From: Incurvaria masculella
Taxonomy: Eukaryota; Arthropoda; Insecta; Lepidoptera; Incurvariidae
Length of the DNA stretch: 64,000 nt
NCBI GenBank assembly: GCA_946894095.1
Contig: OX335655.1
Span: 15,376,001-15,440,000 of the forward strand
Reading direction: 5' to 3'
The position numbers were made by a program, and so were the translations under genes. Below, one piece after another: positions 40,937 through 51,436 of this stretch (positions are counted from its first letter, which is position 1; each line of letters starts with the position of its first letter). The notes beneath the pieces are model-generated. The model did not search any database. It saw only the letters and a program-made list of their open reading frames with translations, and was not told where the DNA came from.

Positions 40937-41046
40937 CATTAATTTGAGTTTCAGCGACATCTACATTTTAAGCATTGTAATCAGATTATTTTCAAAATCT
41001 GATTACAATGCTTAAAATGTAGATGTCGCTGAAACTCAAATTAATG
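40937..41046. repeat. Near-perfect 110-bp palindrome (51-bp arms)
   Basis: 40937-40987 (CATTAATTTGAGTTTCAGCG...) and 40996-41046 are exact inverted repeats with an 8-base centre (ATTTTCAA-type). All 51 positions checked by pairing sum agree. Could be a recently inserted hairpin MITE, or a hairpin RNA source. GCTAGTTTCT occurs on both sides (40886 and 41045). Confidence 0.92.
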
Positions 41047-41204
41047 CTAGTTTCTGTTTCCACTCCGGTCCTTTCATGCTCTTTGATTTTCTCTGTGTCC
41101 GCGGAGAGCTCGGGAGAAGCTTATCGCGTTGTCTAAGATATTGTAACGCGAATGCATTGGTCTTTTTAGTGGTTTCATTGTATTTTTTTTTACAATCTTA
41201 CGTA

Positions 41205-41268
41205 ATTCAGAGGCGCTGTACTGGCTCTCCATGCCAGAGTTCAAGGGTTCGATCCCCGCCTTTGTTTT
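41205..41268 (+). repeat. tRNA-like 3' half (SINE or tRNA relic)
   Basis: CTCTCCATGCCAGAGTTCAA, GGGTTCGATCCCCGCC: a good box B / T-arm (41245-41260) with anticodon-arm-like sequence before it. No convincing box A or acceptor stem, so not a tRNA gene. Confidence 0.45.
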
Positions 41269-41399
41269 TCTTCCTGAGTTATATATGTATGAGTTGAATG
41301 TTGTTATTATGTTATTACGTAACGTGAACGAGGAAATTTACCGTTTCGCCGCTGTGTTGTCGGGGTTCCACGGTGATCTTCCTTTGCGTGGAAAGTTGA

Positions 41400-41712
41400 G
41401 CGATATTCAGTCAAATGAGGGCGGTCGAAACTGAATCGGCACTCCTCGAAGACAGTGTAAAGATGCCCTCGGACAATGCAAAGTGATCATTGCCTTCGGT
41501 GGTCGGCGGTTGGCGGAGGTGGCGGCGGCGCGGCGGCGGCGGTCGCAGTTAATGCGCCCTAAATAGACGATAAAGTCAACCGCACACCGCCGCAATTTGT
41601 CGGAGCGTCCATCTAAATCATCGACAAAGGAGCCGCTTGGCCGCTTCGCCGCCTCGAACAAATTGCACCGGATCAACATTACCGGGACGCTCCGGGGTTA
41701 GCCGCGCTATTC
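41400..41712. other. CpG-rich island, repeat-free
   Basis: GGCGGCGGCGCGGCGGCGGC at ~41520, GTTAATGCGCCCTAAATAGA, AATTGTCGGAGCGTCCATCT, CAATTTGTCGGAGC, AATTGCACCGGATCAACATT. Sharp boundaries against AT-rich flanks and absence of known repeats make it a candidate conserved regulatory island. The 90-codon minus frame is compositional. Confidence 0.4.
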
Positions 41713-41732
41713 TCATTCCCATGTGTTATGCC

Positions 41733-42358
41733 TTAGACTGAGATAAATAGTCGTAACAGAAACGAACTACTTTGTGACAACAGAAACTAAAGATGAGATA
41801 AATAGTCATAAAAGTAACTAGCGGCTTTTGAGCGGCTCGTAGCCTAGTGGCGCGGGGACTGGCCTAGCGTACCAGAGACCTGGGTTCAATACCGACATGC
41901 ACCACTGTCTTTCTCTTTCCGAGTTCGATAAGTGCATTTTCATCACGAATGCGAGCTGCACCATGGTTCGGAATCCATGTAAAACTGTAGGTCCCCTTCC
42001 CCTACTAGGTGGTAGGGTTTAAGCCCGCCCGGGTTGGTACCATCGCATTGGATGAAAAGATGGTCGAAGCGGCAATGAAAAATTGTCCGTGTTTTCCATC
42101 CAGTTCAATGTAGCCGTGCTCATAAAGGGAAGGTCCTGGCATGGCACCAAATTCCTTCGGGAATGTGGTGTATTGGGCTAATATCATAACGGTAGTTGTG
42201 TGGTATTAGCCATCCATGTCGGGTCGCATAAAAAAAAAACTAAGACTACCGAAAAGTAGTAATTTATGACGTCACTTTGCATTACTTTGAGATTTCGTCC
42301 ATACAAAATATGTCACAAAAGTGACGCCACAAATGACTATTTACTACTATTTAAGGCC
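41733..42358. mobile_element. H-family MITE interrupted by a SINE
   Basis: 41733-41820: ACTGAGATAAATAGTCGTAA (duplicated once, at 41790). 42239-42358: ACTAAGACTACCGAAAAGTA, TTTGAGATTTCGTCCATACA, GACTATTTACTACTATTTAAG. AACTA at 41816-41820 and 42238-42242 is the target duplication of the SINE. Confidence 0.8.
41821..42240 (+). mobile_element. SINE B, full-length, nested in H
   Basis: GCGGCTTTTGAGCGGCTCGT, box A TCGTAGCCTAGTGG, box B CTGGGTTCAATACC, body and GTCGGGTCGCATA plus A-run. The first 13 bases may be a partial 5' duplication absent from other copies. The 60-codon minus-strand frame here recurs in every copy and is not a gene. Confidence 0.93.
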
Positions 42359-42611
42359 GACTGTCGCGCTATAGCGCTTGTTGCAACGACCTTGTGAAGG
42401 TCTAAAAGTGAATGGCCCTAATTGGAAGAGTCAAGAAGAAAGAACCCCCCTAAGGGGTTTGTCCGATCTAGAACAGTTTTTTGGAAATTGACGCAGGCCC
42501 TTTCACTTTTGAAGTCCTTCACAAGGACGAATCTTTTTATACTGGAATCCCTGCTGAGGATGCCAAGTCTGATGGGAGGTCCGACGGATGTGGCTTCGAT
42601 AGGGAGTAATT
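42359..42611. other. Unassigned; possibly upstream retroelement remnant
   Basis: Lies directly before the recognisable reverse transcriptase relic. CCTTGTGAAGGTCTAAAAGTG and ACTTTTGAAGTCCTTCACAAGG form an inverted pair (about 42388-42411 and 42507-42529). Confidence 0.4.
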
Positions 42612-43280
42612 AAAACGGGGCACAAACACACAGACATGTGTATTTAGTGCGAAGCGGGCATCGTTCACTGTACATCTGTGAACTTTGAGGGTATTGCGTA
42701 TTGACGACCACATTGACATTCTCAGTATCGACCTGACGCATGACCTGTACTTCGGACGCCATATCGAGGATAAAGCCAAGCTCGTCTCAAGACGTTCTTC
42801 TTAGAGTGCGTCATTATTTCACGCCGGACAAAAAACTGCTGTCAGTTCAGAAAGTCTTACAGGGAGTACTGTTCACATCTGTGGGATGGATCAGCTAAGT
42901 ACCTGCTTGGAACCTTTGACTCAATGAAGCGCAGTTCTGTCGTGCACCTCGCCGACGATTACGAGGTCTCCCAAAATGTAAGGACCCACCAACTCCGTTA
43001 ATAGGGTCTCTTTTCATGTCTATCTGTCTGTGTCTGTACCACGGAGGATGCTCTTCGGAGCTGCATAACGCAATCACTCCGTCTCCTTTCTAGTATAGCT
43101 TAAGGCGAAACAGGTAGGTAATGCACCCAATCACTGTCGACATTCCCAAAATAAGAACCACCTCTAGATCTTATATCTGCAGCGTTGGGAAACTGTCAAA
43201 TACACTACCACGAACTATTTACCGCAAGGAACAACCTAGGAGCCTCAAAACATAGTGTAAAGAAGAACCTGGTAAGAAAA
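42612..43280 (+). pseudogene. Decayed reverse transcriptase C-terminal region (jockey-like LINE)
   Basis: Remnant of the C-terminal part of a non-LTR retrotransposon ORF2. From 42637 one frame gives CVFSAKRASFTVHL, a stop, then DLYFGRHIEDKAKLVSRRSS and a stop. A shifted frame gives LRVRHYFTPDKKLLSVQKV. From 42858 a frame gives YREYCSHLWDGSAKYLLGTF, then two stops. Another frame gives LCLYHGGCSSELHNAITPSP and a stop at 43091-43093. Further on, LPRTIYRKEQPRSLKT is readable. These blocks follow the order of the conserved lepidopteran RT tail (HIEgKAKLASKKL, RRYFTPGQ, EYCSHLWAGAP.YL, YRIYHGECSEEL, PSPFY, as recalled). At least four frame changes or stops make it inactive. The 80-codon minus-strand frame at 42537-42779 is a shadow. 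Confidence 0.75.
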
Positions 43281-43532
43281 CGAAATTCAAAAAGTCCATG
43301 TGCGTCGTTCGGACCCTCCATCTTGAAAATAATTTAAACATACAATAAATGAAAGCAAATATGAAAATTTGGATGTTCAAACAACAACATAAGGGATAAA
43401 ATATACAAAAGGAAACTATCTTAATGTTAAACTTACCTGAAAATAAATGTTAAAAAACCTACTACCAAACAGTAAAAATAAGAAACATCAAATGTGCAAT
43501 GGGTCAGTGTTGACTCGCCTGATTCTGTGTAC
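43281..43532. other. AT-rich, nothing recognised
   Basis: May include the remains of the retroelement 3' untranslated region, but no tail is visible. Confidence 0.3.
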
Positions 43533-43901
43533 TTAAGGATGTTCCGACCCATACAATGTTTTTTTTACACAGAACGCAAAAAGTATTGCACTTTAAGGCA
43601 CGAATTCGTCAAAAATATTAAATATAGCCATAGTAGTTGCAGCGAAAACATATTCACAATTTCAGGTTTAATGGTTTCGTTGTAATTGCCGATTAGAAGT
43701 TTTACACCGTTAGATGGCGCTGTTAAATAAAAATCGTATTTAAATAAATTGTAACAAAACCAATGATCCTGAAATTGTGAAATTGTTTTCGCTGCAAGTA
43801 TTATGACTATATTAAACATTTATTATTAATTCGTAGCTTAAAGTGCAATACTTTTTGCGTTATGTGTGCAAACAACTTTATATGGGTCGGAACAGCCTTA
43901 A
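43533..43901. mobile_element. T-family (TTAA) MITE
   Basis: 369 bp, TTAAGGATGTTCCGACCCAT at the left and ATGGGTCGGAACAGCCTTAA at the right. Long arms continue: AACGCAAAAAGTATTGCACT, GCAGCGAAAACATATTCACA, and complements CACAATTTCAGG.. / CCTGAAATTGTGAAATTG. TTAA ends place it with C and I. The 63- and 84-codon frames are mirror products of the arms. Confidence 0.85.
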
Positions 43902-44560
43902 CATACTATCTACCAGTAACAACTGGCAAATAATGCTTTAGCGTAAGGTTTTTTTGTATTGTGTGTGTGGCTAATATTATTTATGTGCGCCCTAACTGGA
44001 AATGTATTTTTATTATATTTTATCTTAACGTTTATTCATAGAGCGTCAAATTGAAAACATAATAGCTCACGGAAAGATAAGAAATGGAATCGGGGGGCAC
44101 CAATTTCAGATAAGCTCTAAAACTATTGCTGGCAGGTGGGGATGGTCGGTTTGTTACTTAGTACATACCAGCAATTCAAACTTGGCAGTCGTTCCTGTAC
44201 ATCCCTATGCATGATGATTTAGTACAGAACCTCACTTTCGCCGTTTTTTTTTTTTATGTTAGAGTAACAATGTAATTTCATGATCATAGTAATTGTTTTA
44301 CATAAAAAATATCGCCCTAGACTCTCGTTGCAACAAATATTAAGAATCCAAGAAATACGTTAATAGACAGGGTTACCCTTGCTGTGGAAAACATTGAAGG
44401 TTAGCAAACTGGAAGGATACCGTGCATAGTATCTAGTAGTAGTTATCATTTCAACTGTGTCTTGTTATTAATATTTTCTTGTTATCCTATCTATTACCTT
44501 GATCTGTGCTTGAGCGTCAATAGATCATCGAGGCGCTGCAATTGATCGGAAACGATTTAA
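43902..44560. other. AT-rich, nothing recognised
   Basis: No open frames of note, no repeat partner. Confidence 0.4.
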
Positions 44561-44805
44561 TTTAGAGTGCATTTAGGACCGATCACGTGCGCTCGGGCTG
44601 CCTCCACCCAAACTGCAATTTCGTAATACACGTGTGTTATTACGGAGAGGAGCCAAAAGTAGCATGCGCCGCCTTAGCAACCGACCGCCTCCTCCGCGCG
44701 CCGCCTGACACGCGAACTTGCCACGGAGTACGGAATTCTCCAACCACACTGTTTCCCAGAGCGCCTAGTCCCAGTTTTCACCTAAATTAGCGTTTAGGGA
44801 ACTTC
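44561..44805. other. GC-richer stretch ending in a D fragment
   Basis: CCGACCGCCTCCTCCGCGCG at ~44680. A D-family terminal fragment is at 44768-44803 (CCCAGTTTTCACCTAAATTA, GCGTTTAGGG). A 67-codon frame is not supported. Confidence 0.45.
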
Positions 44806-46025
44806 GAAGCTACGTAGAAACGTCAAACACGTAACTCTTCCGAAAGAGGCACGTAACTATACCTGCGCTCTTCTGGAACGTTGTTGGTTTACCCCATAAT
44901 CAGTTGTAGATTATCTAAAATCCGTTTCCTTTTTGAGCTCAGAAGTTAAGAAATTAAAATAATAAACAAGCAGCGAGCCAATGTATTGCAATTGTATTAT
45001 GATTATGACGTCCTTGTAGTTAAATGTTTTGTAGTAGGCATTACATGTTCTTTTCAGTATTTGTGAATTCAACAAGAATTTCACGGATACACAATGCTAA
45101 GAACTTTAATCTTCTAATTTATTTCGACCATAACTCCATGTCCATGTTCGACTCCGATCCGCAACACGAACTGCAATCGGTCAAATGCACCACGATCTGG
45201 CGAAACACGCCGCGGGCACGGGCGCTACCGTCTGCCCTACCCTGAACATGCGATCCCTACCCCCAAGCGATGCCAGTGCTCTGCTCAATGGCTTAGCTCA
45301 ATCACTCACGGACCAGTGATCGACACGCTATCGCTTGCGCACGCGAGCGACAGTAGCATCTGTCCCGTCAGCGAGGAACCGGCAAGAACCAATGACAGAT
45401 GGAAGCCCGCGGCCGAGGCGACCTGTCAGACTCCTTTCGAATTTGGAACGCGTCGTTTGGCGATCTCCCGCCTATTTTGACAACGGGAGGCGTTTAGTAA
45501 CAATTATGTCAGCATTTGACGTGGGGCAGTCATGGTACCCAAATGGGAGGCAACTGTTGTTTAATATTTAAGCGGGCAAGTTAACAACGTCCATGAAGAC
45601 AAGCGTTTTCATCATATTAAAAAAGTGTACAAACGTGGGAATATTTAATGTGTTCGTATGATAAAAAATACGTATTGAAGCGGAAGTAATAAGACAATGC
45701 TTGACCACACATCGCTTTCAACGTGAAGCAATATATCGCTGATGCAAGAGATGAAATAAGCTGAAAATAAGACGATGTTACAACGCTGCGAAACAAGGAA
45801 TAGTTTGATTATTTTAGTTAAGATTCAGCAGCTGGATGCACCCGGTCTCAGTTTGGTAAGAAGAATCCGTTCCCATAAATAAATATTTCTTTCGTTTCAG
45901 TTATATGGTTAAAAAAACGTATTGATTAGTCCAAAGCTAATTACTAATGTAATCTAGTTAGTGCTTTAGGCAAGAACACCTCAAATCAATCAAATCAGCC
46001 AATAAATTCTATCATCGTTATCGGA
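44806..46025. other. No recognised gene or repeat
   Basis: Contains a GC-richer part at 45150-45480 with frames of 73-78 codons without domains. Rest AT-rich. Nothing supported. Confidence 0.35.
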
Positions 46026-46440
46026 GGCGGCGATCGACTAAGAAGCCTGACGCGTGATGGATGGCCGACGCACCTGCCACCGGAGTGTCAGGTGGAGTGG
46101 CCCGCGTCCCGCGTTGCCGCCATTTCGTGTCAGATTGACAGCTCTACACTAGAGTCTGTCTGTTTGTTTGTTTACGCGTCGCGTCGCGTTGTCGACGTTA
46201 TCAAAGTGGGCCATGCGCCCCCAAGCCCGCATGGCGCGCTCCGGTCCGTTTGATGCTTCGATTGCTTCGATCGATGCAATAAATAACCGACACAGTCGGC
46301 GGACGTCTGACGGTGTTAACTATCAATTTGCATGTTTTTCTCGCGTCTTAAGTATTAAATGGCAATCACGCTTGCAAACATCGATTATAGGTGTTGTCTC
46401 GATAATATAGAAGAGATTATGTAAATAGGCCACGCTGTAC
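46026..46440. other. CpG-rich island, repeat-free
   Basis: GTGGCCCGCGTCCCGCGTTG, CGCGTCGCGTCGCGTTGTCG (46176-46195), TCGATTGCTTCGATCGATGC, AATAAATAACCGACACAGTC. Mixed CpG-rich and TA-rich motifs, no known repeat. Candidate regulatory or 5'-exon sequence; the 80-codon frame has no domain. Confidence 0.35.
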
Positions 46441-47155
46441 CAAATAGTAGGTCTGGAGGCAAGAAAGCGGAAGAGACACACAGAAAAGCACCTTCTGTCT
46501 GCCCCTTCTGCGAAGCGAACACGAGTTCTCGCGTGAGAAGCAACAAAAAATGCCTACTTTTTTATATAGCGGATGGCATCTGTCAAACATCTCACCGACT
46601 GAGATTCAAGAGTGCGGAAAATGAGAAAGATTACTTATTCGTAGTACCAATGGCCAAAAGGTAGGCACGCTCTCGGGTTTCCCCGTGAAACAGCACAGAG
46701 TGACGTCCTTACGTATTTTCAAGTCGTCACACCGGAAATACCGGCGAGAGAAATACGAGGGCTTTTCACGCCACGGGATAACTGTGTTACCATAATAGAG
46801 TTTTCATTGTTACAGGGTAACGTTTTACCTTTTTCTGGGCTACACGAAGCAATACTCATGTAGAAGCTCGAGCTAGTATCGGGAAACGAAGGCTAGAAAT
46901 CCATTTGTGGTCGCTTTCGATTAGAAGAAGTTTAGGATAATTTTCTAGTAATTTAGGCCGATTTAACCCTGAAATAATACTTCCATATCTTCACATTGGG
47001 GAAGTTTTGGATAAAACTCTTTCCTTTTCTGTATTTGTCTCTCTTGTTTCCGTTTTCCTCTACTTAAAAGTGAGACAGGTTTTTCAGCATCGATTCAAAT
47101 CAAAACTAAGTTTTTGATTTCTTTAATTTCATTAAAATACACCAAAATGGCATTC
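46441..47155. other. No recognised feature
   Basis: No repeat partner and no credible frame. Confidence 0.4.
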
Positions 47156-47314
47156 TAAGCCCCGGTTGCACAAATAGACGGCCCAGTTAATCAATGATCA
47201 AACACGTCACTTTTAGTGTTCCGCAAGGAGTTCCTTCCATACTGTCCTTACAAAGTGACACGTTTAATCATACGTTGACGTTGATTTTTTGCCCTATCGT
47301 GCACTCGGCCCTTG
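47156..47314 (+). mobile_element. G-family MITE, complete
   Basis: TAAGCCCCGGTTGCACAAAT, CAAACACGTCACTTTTAGTG, GAGTTCCTTCCATACTGTCC, CGTTTAATCATACGTTGACG, TATCGTGCACTCGGCCCTTG. A 60-codon frame inside is repeat-derived. Confidence 0.9.
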
Positions 47315-48019
47315 GTTTGTATTTCTTATCTTATTTATTTATTTTGGTTTGTCTATCTATCGAAATTATTGCATAGACATTAGTAACGCTGCTGGATACA
47401 AACGTTGGATACAGATTTACGTAAGAAGGATATAAAAGTAGAAATTTAAAACCGTTTTATACACCTCCCGTATGGTCCGAAGATTAATTGTTTCATATTA
47501 CTTTAAATCCGGCGATTTTATCTAAACGAATTAAAGTATCCTCGGTAACAATTTCGCTCCTATGAATACCCATAACGGTTTTTAAACACAATTAACAGCA
47601 ATAAATAATGTGATGTGCGATGTGCACTCGACTGGATCAATTCAACGTTAACGTTATTACCGATTTACGTCTCCACCTATGCGAATCAAAACAACCCATT
47701 ATAATTTTATCAATAACTAGCTGCGGTACCAGGCTCCAATCAGGAAAATATTCAAAATGTTTTCCGGGACAAAAAGTATGCCAGTCTCCGACCTGTTCGA
47801 TTGGCACACTCTCTTTCGGATCCATATAATGCATCCCTCCATTCCATGCTTGGTCATGTCGTTTATTCGTTTGTTTTCGTCCATTAGGTGTAATGAAATG
47901 AAAATTAGAAAAAAGGCGGAAATTAATGCCATAAGGCAATCTCTAACGTTCAACCTTAGAAATGTAGGAGAGGTGCAGTGAGGCGGGCAAAGAACATACA
48001 CTCTTGGATTCATCATTTT
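47315..48019. other. Unassigned; possible retroelement fragment
   Basis: AATAACTAGCTGCGGTACC and TTTTCCGGGACAAAAAGTAT (47708-47780) resemble a motif common in lepidopteran RTE-type repeats (recalled). Overlapping frames of 69-100 codons on both strands are without domains. Confidence 0.35.
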
Positions 48020-48125
48020 TTATGGCCGGTTCGATTATCACGGACTAAGAAGAACCGACAACAAACTTCGCCGATAATCAAAATACAAATACATTTTTGT
48101 TCTTATGGCTAAAACAAATTATATG
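48020..48125 (-). mobile_element. LINE 3' fragment
   Basis: AAGAAGAACCGACAACAAAC, TTCGCCGATAATCAAAATAC: complement of the 33.65-kb fragment. Confidence 0.5.
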
Positions 48126-48159
48126 ACATTATCCCTTCCAATGCAACCTCATCAACTAT

Positions 48160-48600
48160 AAAAAATACTCCTTCGCGGTGCACGCAGCAAGGCAGTGGAA
48201 TCGGCTGCCTCGAGTAGGAAATTCCCTCTCTAATCATGTTTAAATATAACTAAAAGCTTTTTTCTTTCCTAATTATATCTTTACTACCCCCCCCCCCCCC
48301 TCATAGTTATCAGTTCATTTTTATTTCCATTGGCGATACATTTGTTTTTCCAATATTTGTTATTGTTTTAAGTATCATTTTTTATTGTCTATTTAATATG
48401 TACTATTTATGTATAAAAGTAGTTGGTGTATTGTGTATAATGTAGGAATTACGTTCGATTTAGTAAATTAATTTGTCTTTATAATTGCTACTCGCACTAC
48501 TGCTCACGATGCCCAAAGTTAGACTGGTAGAGAATGCCTCTGGAATTAAGTTGTCCCTTTTACCCGATTTTTAAGTGAAATAAACAAATATAAATAAATA
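48160..48600 (+). pseudogene. LINE 3' end: last codons of reverse transcriptase ORF plus 3' UTR
   Basis: 48169-48243 reads SFAVHAARQWNRLPRVGNSL.. to a stop at 48241-48243. The ARQWNRLP block matches the tail of CR1/jockey-type RT proteins (.A..WN.LP.). The 3' part has a C-run at 48286-48300, GACTGGTAGAGAATGCCTCT at ~48519, and ends in GTGAAATAAACAAATATAAA, i.e. a polyadenylation-type signal and tail. Only the last ~25 codons survive. The gene fragment is inactive. Confidence 0.6.
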
Positions 48601-49154
48601 ACAATGAATGATACTTCTGCATGAGATTCTAACCAAATTAACTACAATTCGGGTGCACAGAAGTCGTACAGGCGTTGATGTCTACAATACTGGATCGGGA
48701 GACGCAACCACTAGCGGAGAAAGAGAAATAGAGCTAGGGGCAGCCAGACGAACAGTAAAGTTATCGTATAAGGGGCATGTCTTCAAATATTAAGTTACGG
48801 AACCCTAGAAAACAAACGATCTGCACAATGCGTACCGATAACCGACGCTACGCACGTGTTACCGGAAGCTGTAAACCAATTTAGCATTTTAGGACCTAAA
48901 ATATTTACACGAAGTGACATGGGCGATGGGCTCACCGTTACAGGAACCAGGGAAGCAACCACTTGAGTCTGTCGGGACTCACTTAACAACTGGGTGCATG
49001 TGTTAAGTTTATCTTTCTTGTTTTCGTGAGTGAACACGGGTTTTTCGTTGGGAGCACAGATAAAATATCTATGGTCGGAAGGGTAAATAGGATTTGGTAA
49101 GGTTAAGTCAATCGAATCAGCAGATCAAATAGCTTTTGAAGTAACTACCCTAAC
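48601..49154. other. No recognised feature
   Basis: Frames of 61 and 80 codons have no domain. Sequence looks single-copy. Confidence 0.4.
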
Positions 49155-49295
49155 TTAGCCCCGGTTGCACGAAGAGACGGACGAGTTAATCAATGTTCAA
49201 ACATGTCACTTTTAGTGATCCGCATAGAGTTCCTTCCATACTGTCCACACAAAGTGACGTGTTTGATCAGACGTTGACGTTGCACTCGGCCCTTA
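49155..49295 (+). mobile_element. G-family MITE, internally deleted
   Basis: TTAGCCCCGGTTGCACGAAG, ACGGACGAGTTAATCAATGT, GATCAGACGTTGACG, then TTGCACTCGGCCCTTAA: about 25 bp of the TTGATTTTG...TTTCG segment is missing. Confidence 0.88.
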
Positions 49296-49472
49296 ATCTA
49301 GTCATGATTACCAGAAGAAAAAGAAAATATTTTCTAACTTGTATGTTAACTAACTTATGTTATCGGTCTTTCCCGTTGAAGTGCTGTCTGCTTATAACTT
49401 GAGAACCACCTACCGAACTATGATGAGGTGTGTATCTTTGTACATAGCTTGATTCTTCAGATCAATTTACTA
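49296..49472. other. Unassigned
   Basis: Short AT-rich spacer; nothing seen. Confidence 0.3.
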
Positions 49473-49868
49473 CCTTTTTTTTGCAACCTGACATGGATGG
49501 CTAAAATACCACACAACTATCGTTATTATATTAGCCTAATACGCCACATTCCCGAAGGAATTAGGTGCCATGCCAGGACCTTCCCTTTATGAGCACGGCT
49601 ACATTGAACTGGATGGAAAACACGGTCATAGTTTCATGCAATGCAGTGGTACCAACCCGGGTGGGCTTAACCCTACCACCTAGTAGGGAAAGGGGGCCTA
49701 CAGTTTTACATGCGTTCCGAACCATGGAACAGCTCGCATTCGTAACGAAATGCACTTATCGAACTCAGAAAGAGAAAGAAAGTGGTGCATGACCGGGCAA
49801 GGATTTGAACCCAGACCTCTCGGATGAAAGGCAAGTCCTCTAGCCCCTAGACCACGAGCTGTTCGACC
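49473..49868 (-). mobile_element. SINE B with clear tRNA-Glu-like head
   Basis: On the minus strand the head reads CGTGGTCTAGGGGCTAGAGG (box A), CTTGCCTTTCATCCGAGAGG, TCTGGGTTCAAATCC (box B). Box positions, the variable-loop length and TTTCA around the anticodon position follow tRNA-Glu(UUC). The body and T-run (3' tail) are standard. This copy shows the ancestry of the tRNA-headed subfamily best. Confidence 0.92.
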
Positions 49869-50119
49869 TTACCATCACACTCAATCATACGGGCAAAGTC
49901 GGGGAAAACCCGAGTGCTGTTGGTCGGGCAGAGCCGCTAGCATCTGCTAGGGTTCAGATATTTATGTAAATACAAGCATATCAACCAAAATCAGTATCAC
50001 CGTCAGCTGGCATCATTCGGTACAAATAACGGGAAGATTTTATTATTATCGTACGTACAATGCTTCGCATCATGAGAATGCTTCTGCACATGTTATCATT
50101 AAATTAAATTCGGAATCGA
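49869..50119. other. Unassigned
   Basis: GTCGGGGAAAACCCGAGTGC is a small palindrome-like patch. No gene. Confidence 0.3.
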
Positions 50120-50470
50120 TTTTCACCCCTCGCTCCGCCAGACGCTATTAGGCTTCATCCACCGGAGGGCGCTAGCGGGCACTTCCTCCGGGCGGCCAGG
50201 TACCGCCGTGACTGGCAACACCGGCGTCGGCACGCGCCATCTGCCGCGTCCGTTTTTTCGGCGGCGCATTACCGGAGCCGCCGCGCCAAATGGCGCTCCT
50301 AATGGCGGGCGATTTGTATCCGCGGCGCCATCTTGCGAATAAATACTGGCTCAATTAGCGCCACCCGCGCCCCCGCGCGCCACCTGCCGCGCGGCCCTGC
50401 GTACCTGCCAATTAGCGGGCTCGAGATAGCCATCGGGCCCGTGTGGCGGCTCAAGATACGCTCACGGGAG
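50120..50470. other. GC-rich island with repeated CAATTAGCG / GGCGC(C) motifs
   Basis: Contains GCGCCATCTGCCGC, CGCCAAATGGCGCTCC, GGCGCCATCTTGCG, GGCTCAATTAGCGCCACC and TGCCAATTAGCGGGCTCG. Two CAATTAGCG copies (50351, 50408) and several GGCGC palindromes in 200 bp suggest clustered factor sites (homeodomain-type TAAT core). Sharp borders with AT-rich DNA. Candidate enhancer. Confidence 0.4.
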
Positions 50471-50716
50471 CGTATCTTGGGCTGTTCGGGATGGTGCCGA
50501 CCTTCGGGCTTCGGATTTCGTTCGATTCGAGCAGATAAATCATAACCCTCAAAATGTCTGACCGGTTTATGCTCTGTGGCTGAACCACAGAATAAAGAAT
50601 ACTGAACCCTCCTGCTGCATGAACAACATTATTTCTCTTCAAAGTTTGATGGGTGAAAGCGTCATTGCGAGCTTGCTTGTTGGGTTTTTACATACCTACT
50701 TTTTTTTAAATGTAGA
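50471..50716. other. Unassigned
   Basis: AAGATACGCTCACGGGAGCGTATCTTGG (50452-50479) spans the border and is a perfect-arm hairpin (AAGATACGCTC / GAGCGTATCTT). No other feature. Confidence 0.45.
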
Positions 50717-50762
50717 CTAGGTTGATACCATCGCTTTGGATGAATGTTGGTCGAAGCGATAA
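50717..50762 (+). mobile_element. SINE B, small fragment
   Basis: GGTTGATACCATCGCTTTGG, ATGAATGTTGGTCGAAGCGAT. Opposite orientation to the copy 85 bp downstream. Confidence 0.6.
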
Positions 50763-50845
50763 GATATGCTGCTAGAGTCCACTATATATGTTTAGTATTA
50801 TAGTTATAGTAATTACAGATACATTCTTCTTCAGGCGAAAAGTCT

Positions 50846-51068
50846 TTTTTTTATGTAACTGGACATGGATGGCTAATACCGAACTGACCGTCCGATTTTA
50901 GCCTAACACACCACATGGGAACTAGGTGCCATCCCAGGACCTTCCTTATATTACTCGGCTACATTGAACTGGATGGAAAACACGGTCAATTTTCATTGCC
51001 GCTTCGACCATCGTTCATTCAATGAGATGGTACCAACCCGGGGAGGATTAACCCGACCACCTAATTGA
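50846..51068 (-). mobile_element. SINE B, 5'-truncated
   Basis: T-run, GTAACTGGACATGGATGGCT, CCACATGGGAACTAGGTGCC, CTACATTGAACTGGATGGAA, GAGATGGTACCAACCCGGGG. Shares the ACATGGGAACTAGG body type with the 5S-headed copy. Confidence 0.88.
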
Positions 51069-51153
51069 AACGGCAAATTACTGTTTATATTTCAACCCCT
51101 ATATAAAAATCAGTGGACGGGCGTTTTAAGGTGGAGTGCACAATCTCTGGTTA

Positions 51154-51436
51154 GTTTTTAGGGTTCCGTACCTAAAGGGTGCCAAGGGAACCCGCCCGTC
51201 CGTCCGTCCGTCCGTCCGTCACAGGGCTGTATCTCATGAACCGTAATAGATAGGCAGCTGAATTTTTAACAGAGTATGTTTTTATTTTGCCGCTATAACA
51301 ACAAATAGGTAAGATTTAAAATAATAATAATTAAAGGGGGTGCTCATACAAAAAACTTATTTTTTTGTGTTAAATCTTGTTCGATGGTACGGAACCCCCT
51401 TCGTGTGCGAGCCCGACTCGCACTTGGCCGGCTTTA
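51154..51436 (+). mobile_element. A element
   Basis: TTTTTAGGGTTCCGTACCTA to CGCACTTGGCCGGCTTTATA; GTCC tract at 51193-51218; GTGCGAGCCCGACTCGCAC palindrome. Confidence 0.9.

Noticed and set aside
48286..48300. C-run as an assembly gap or sequencing error
   Set aside because: It lies in a LINE 3' UTR-like stretch and may be a real homopolymer; cannot be judged without reads.
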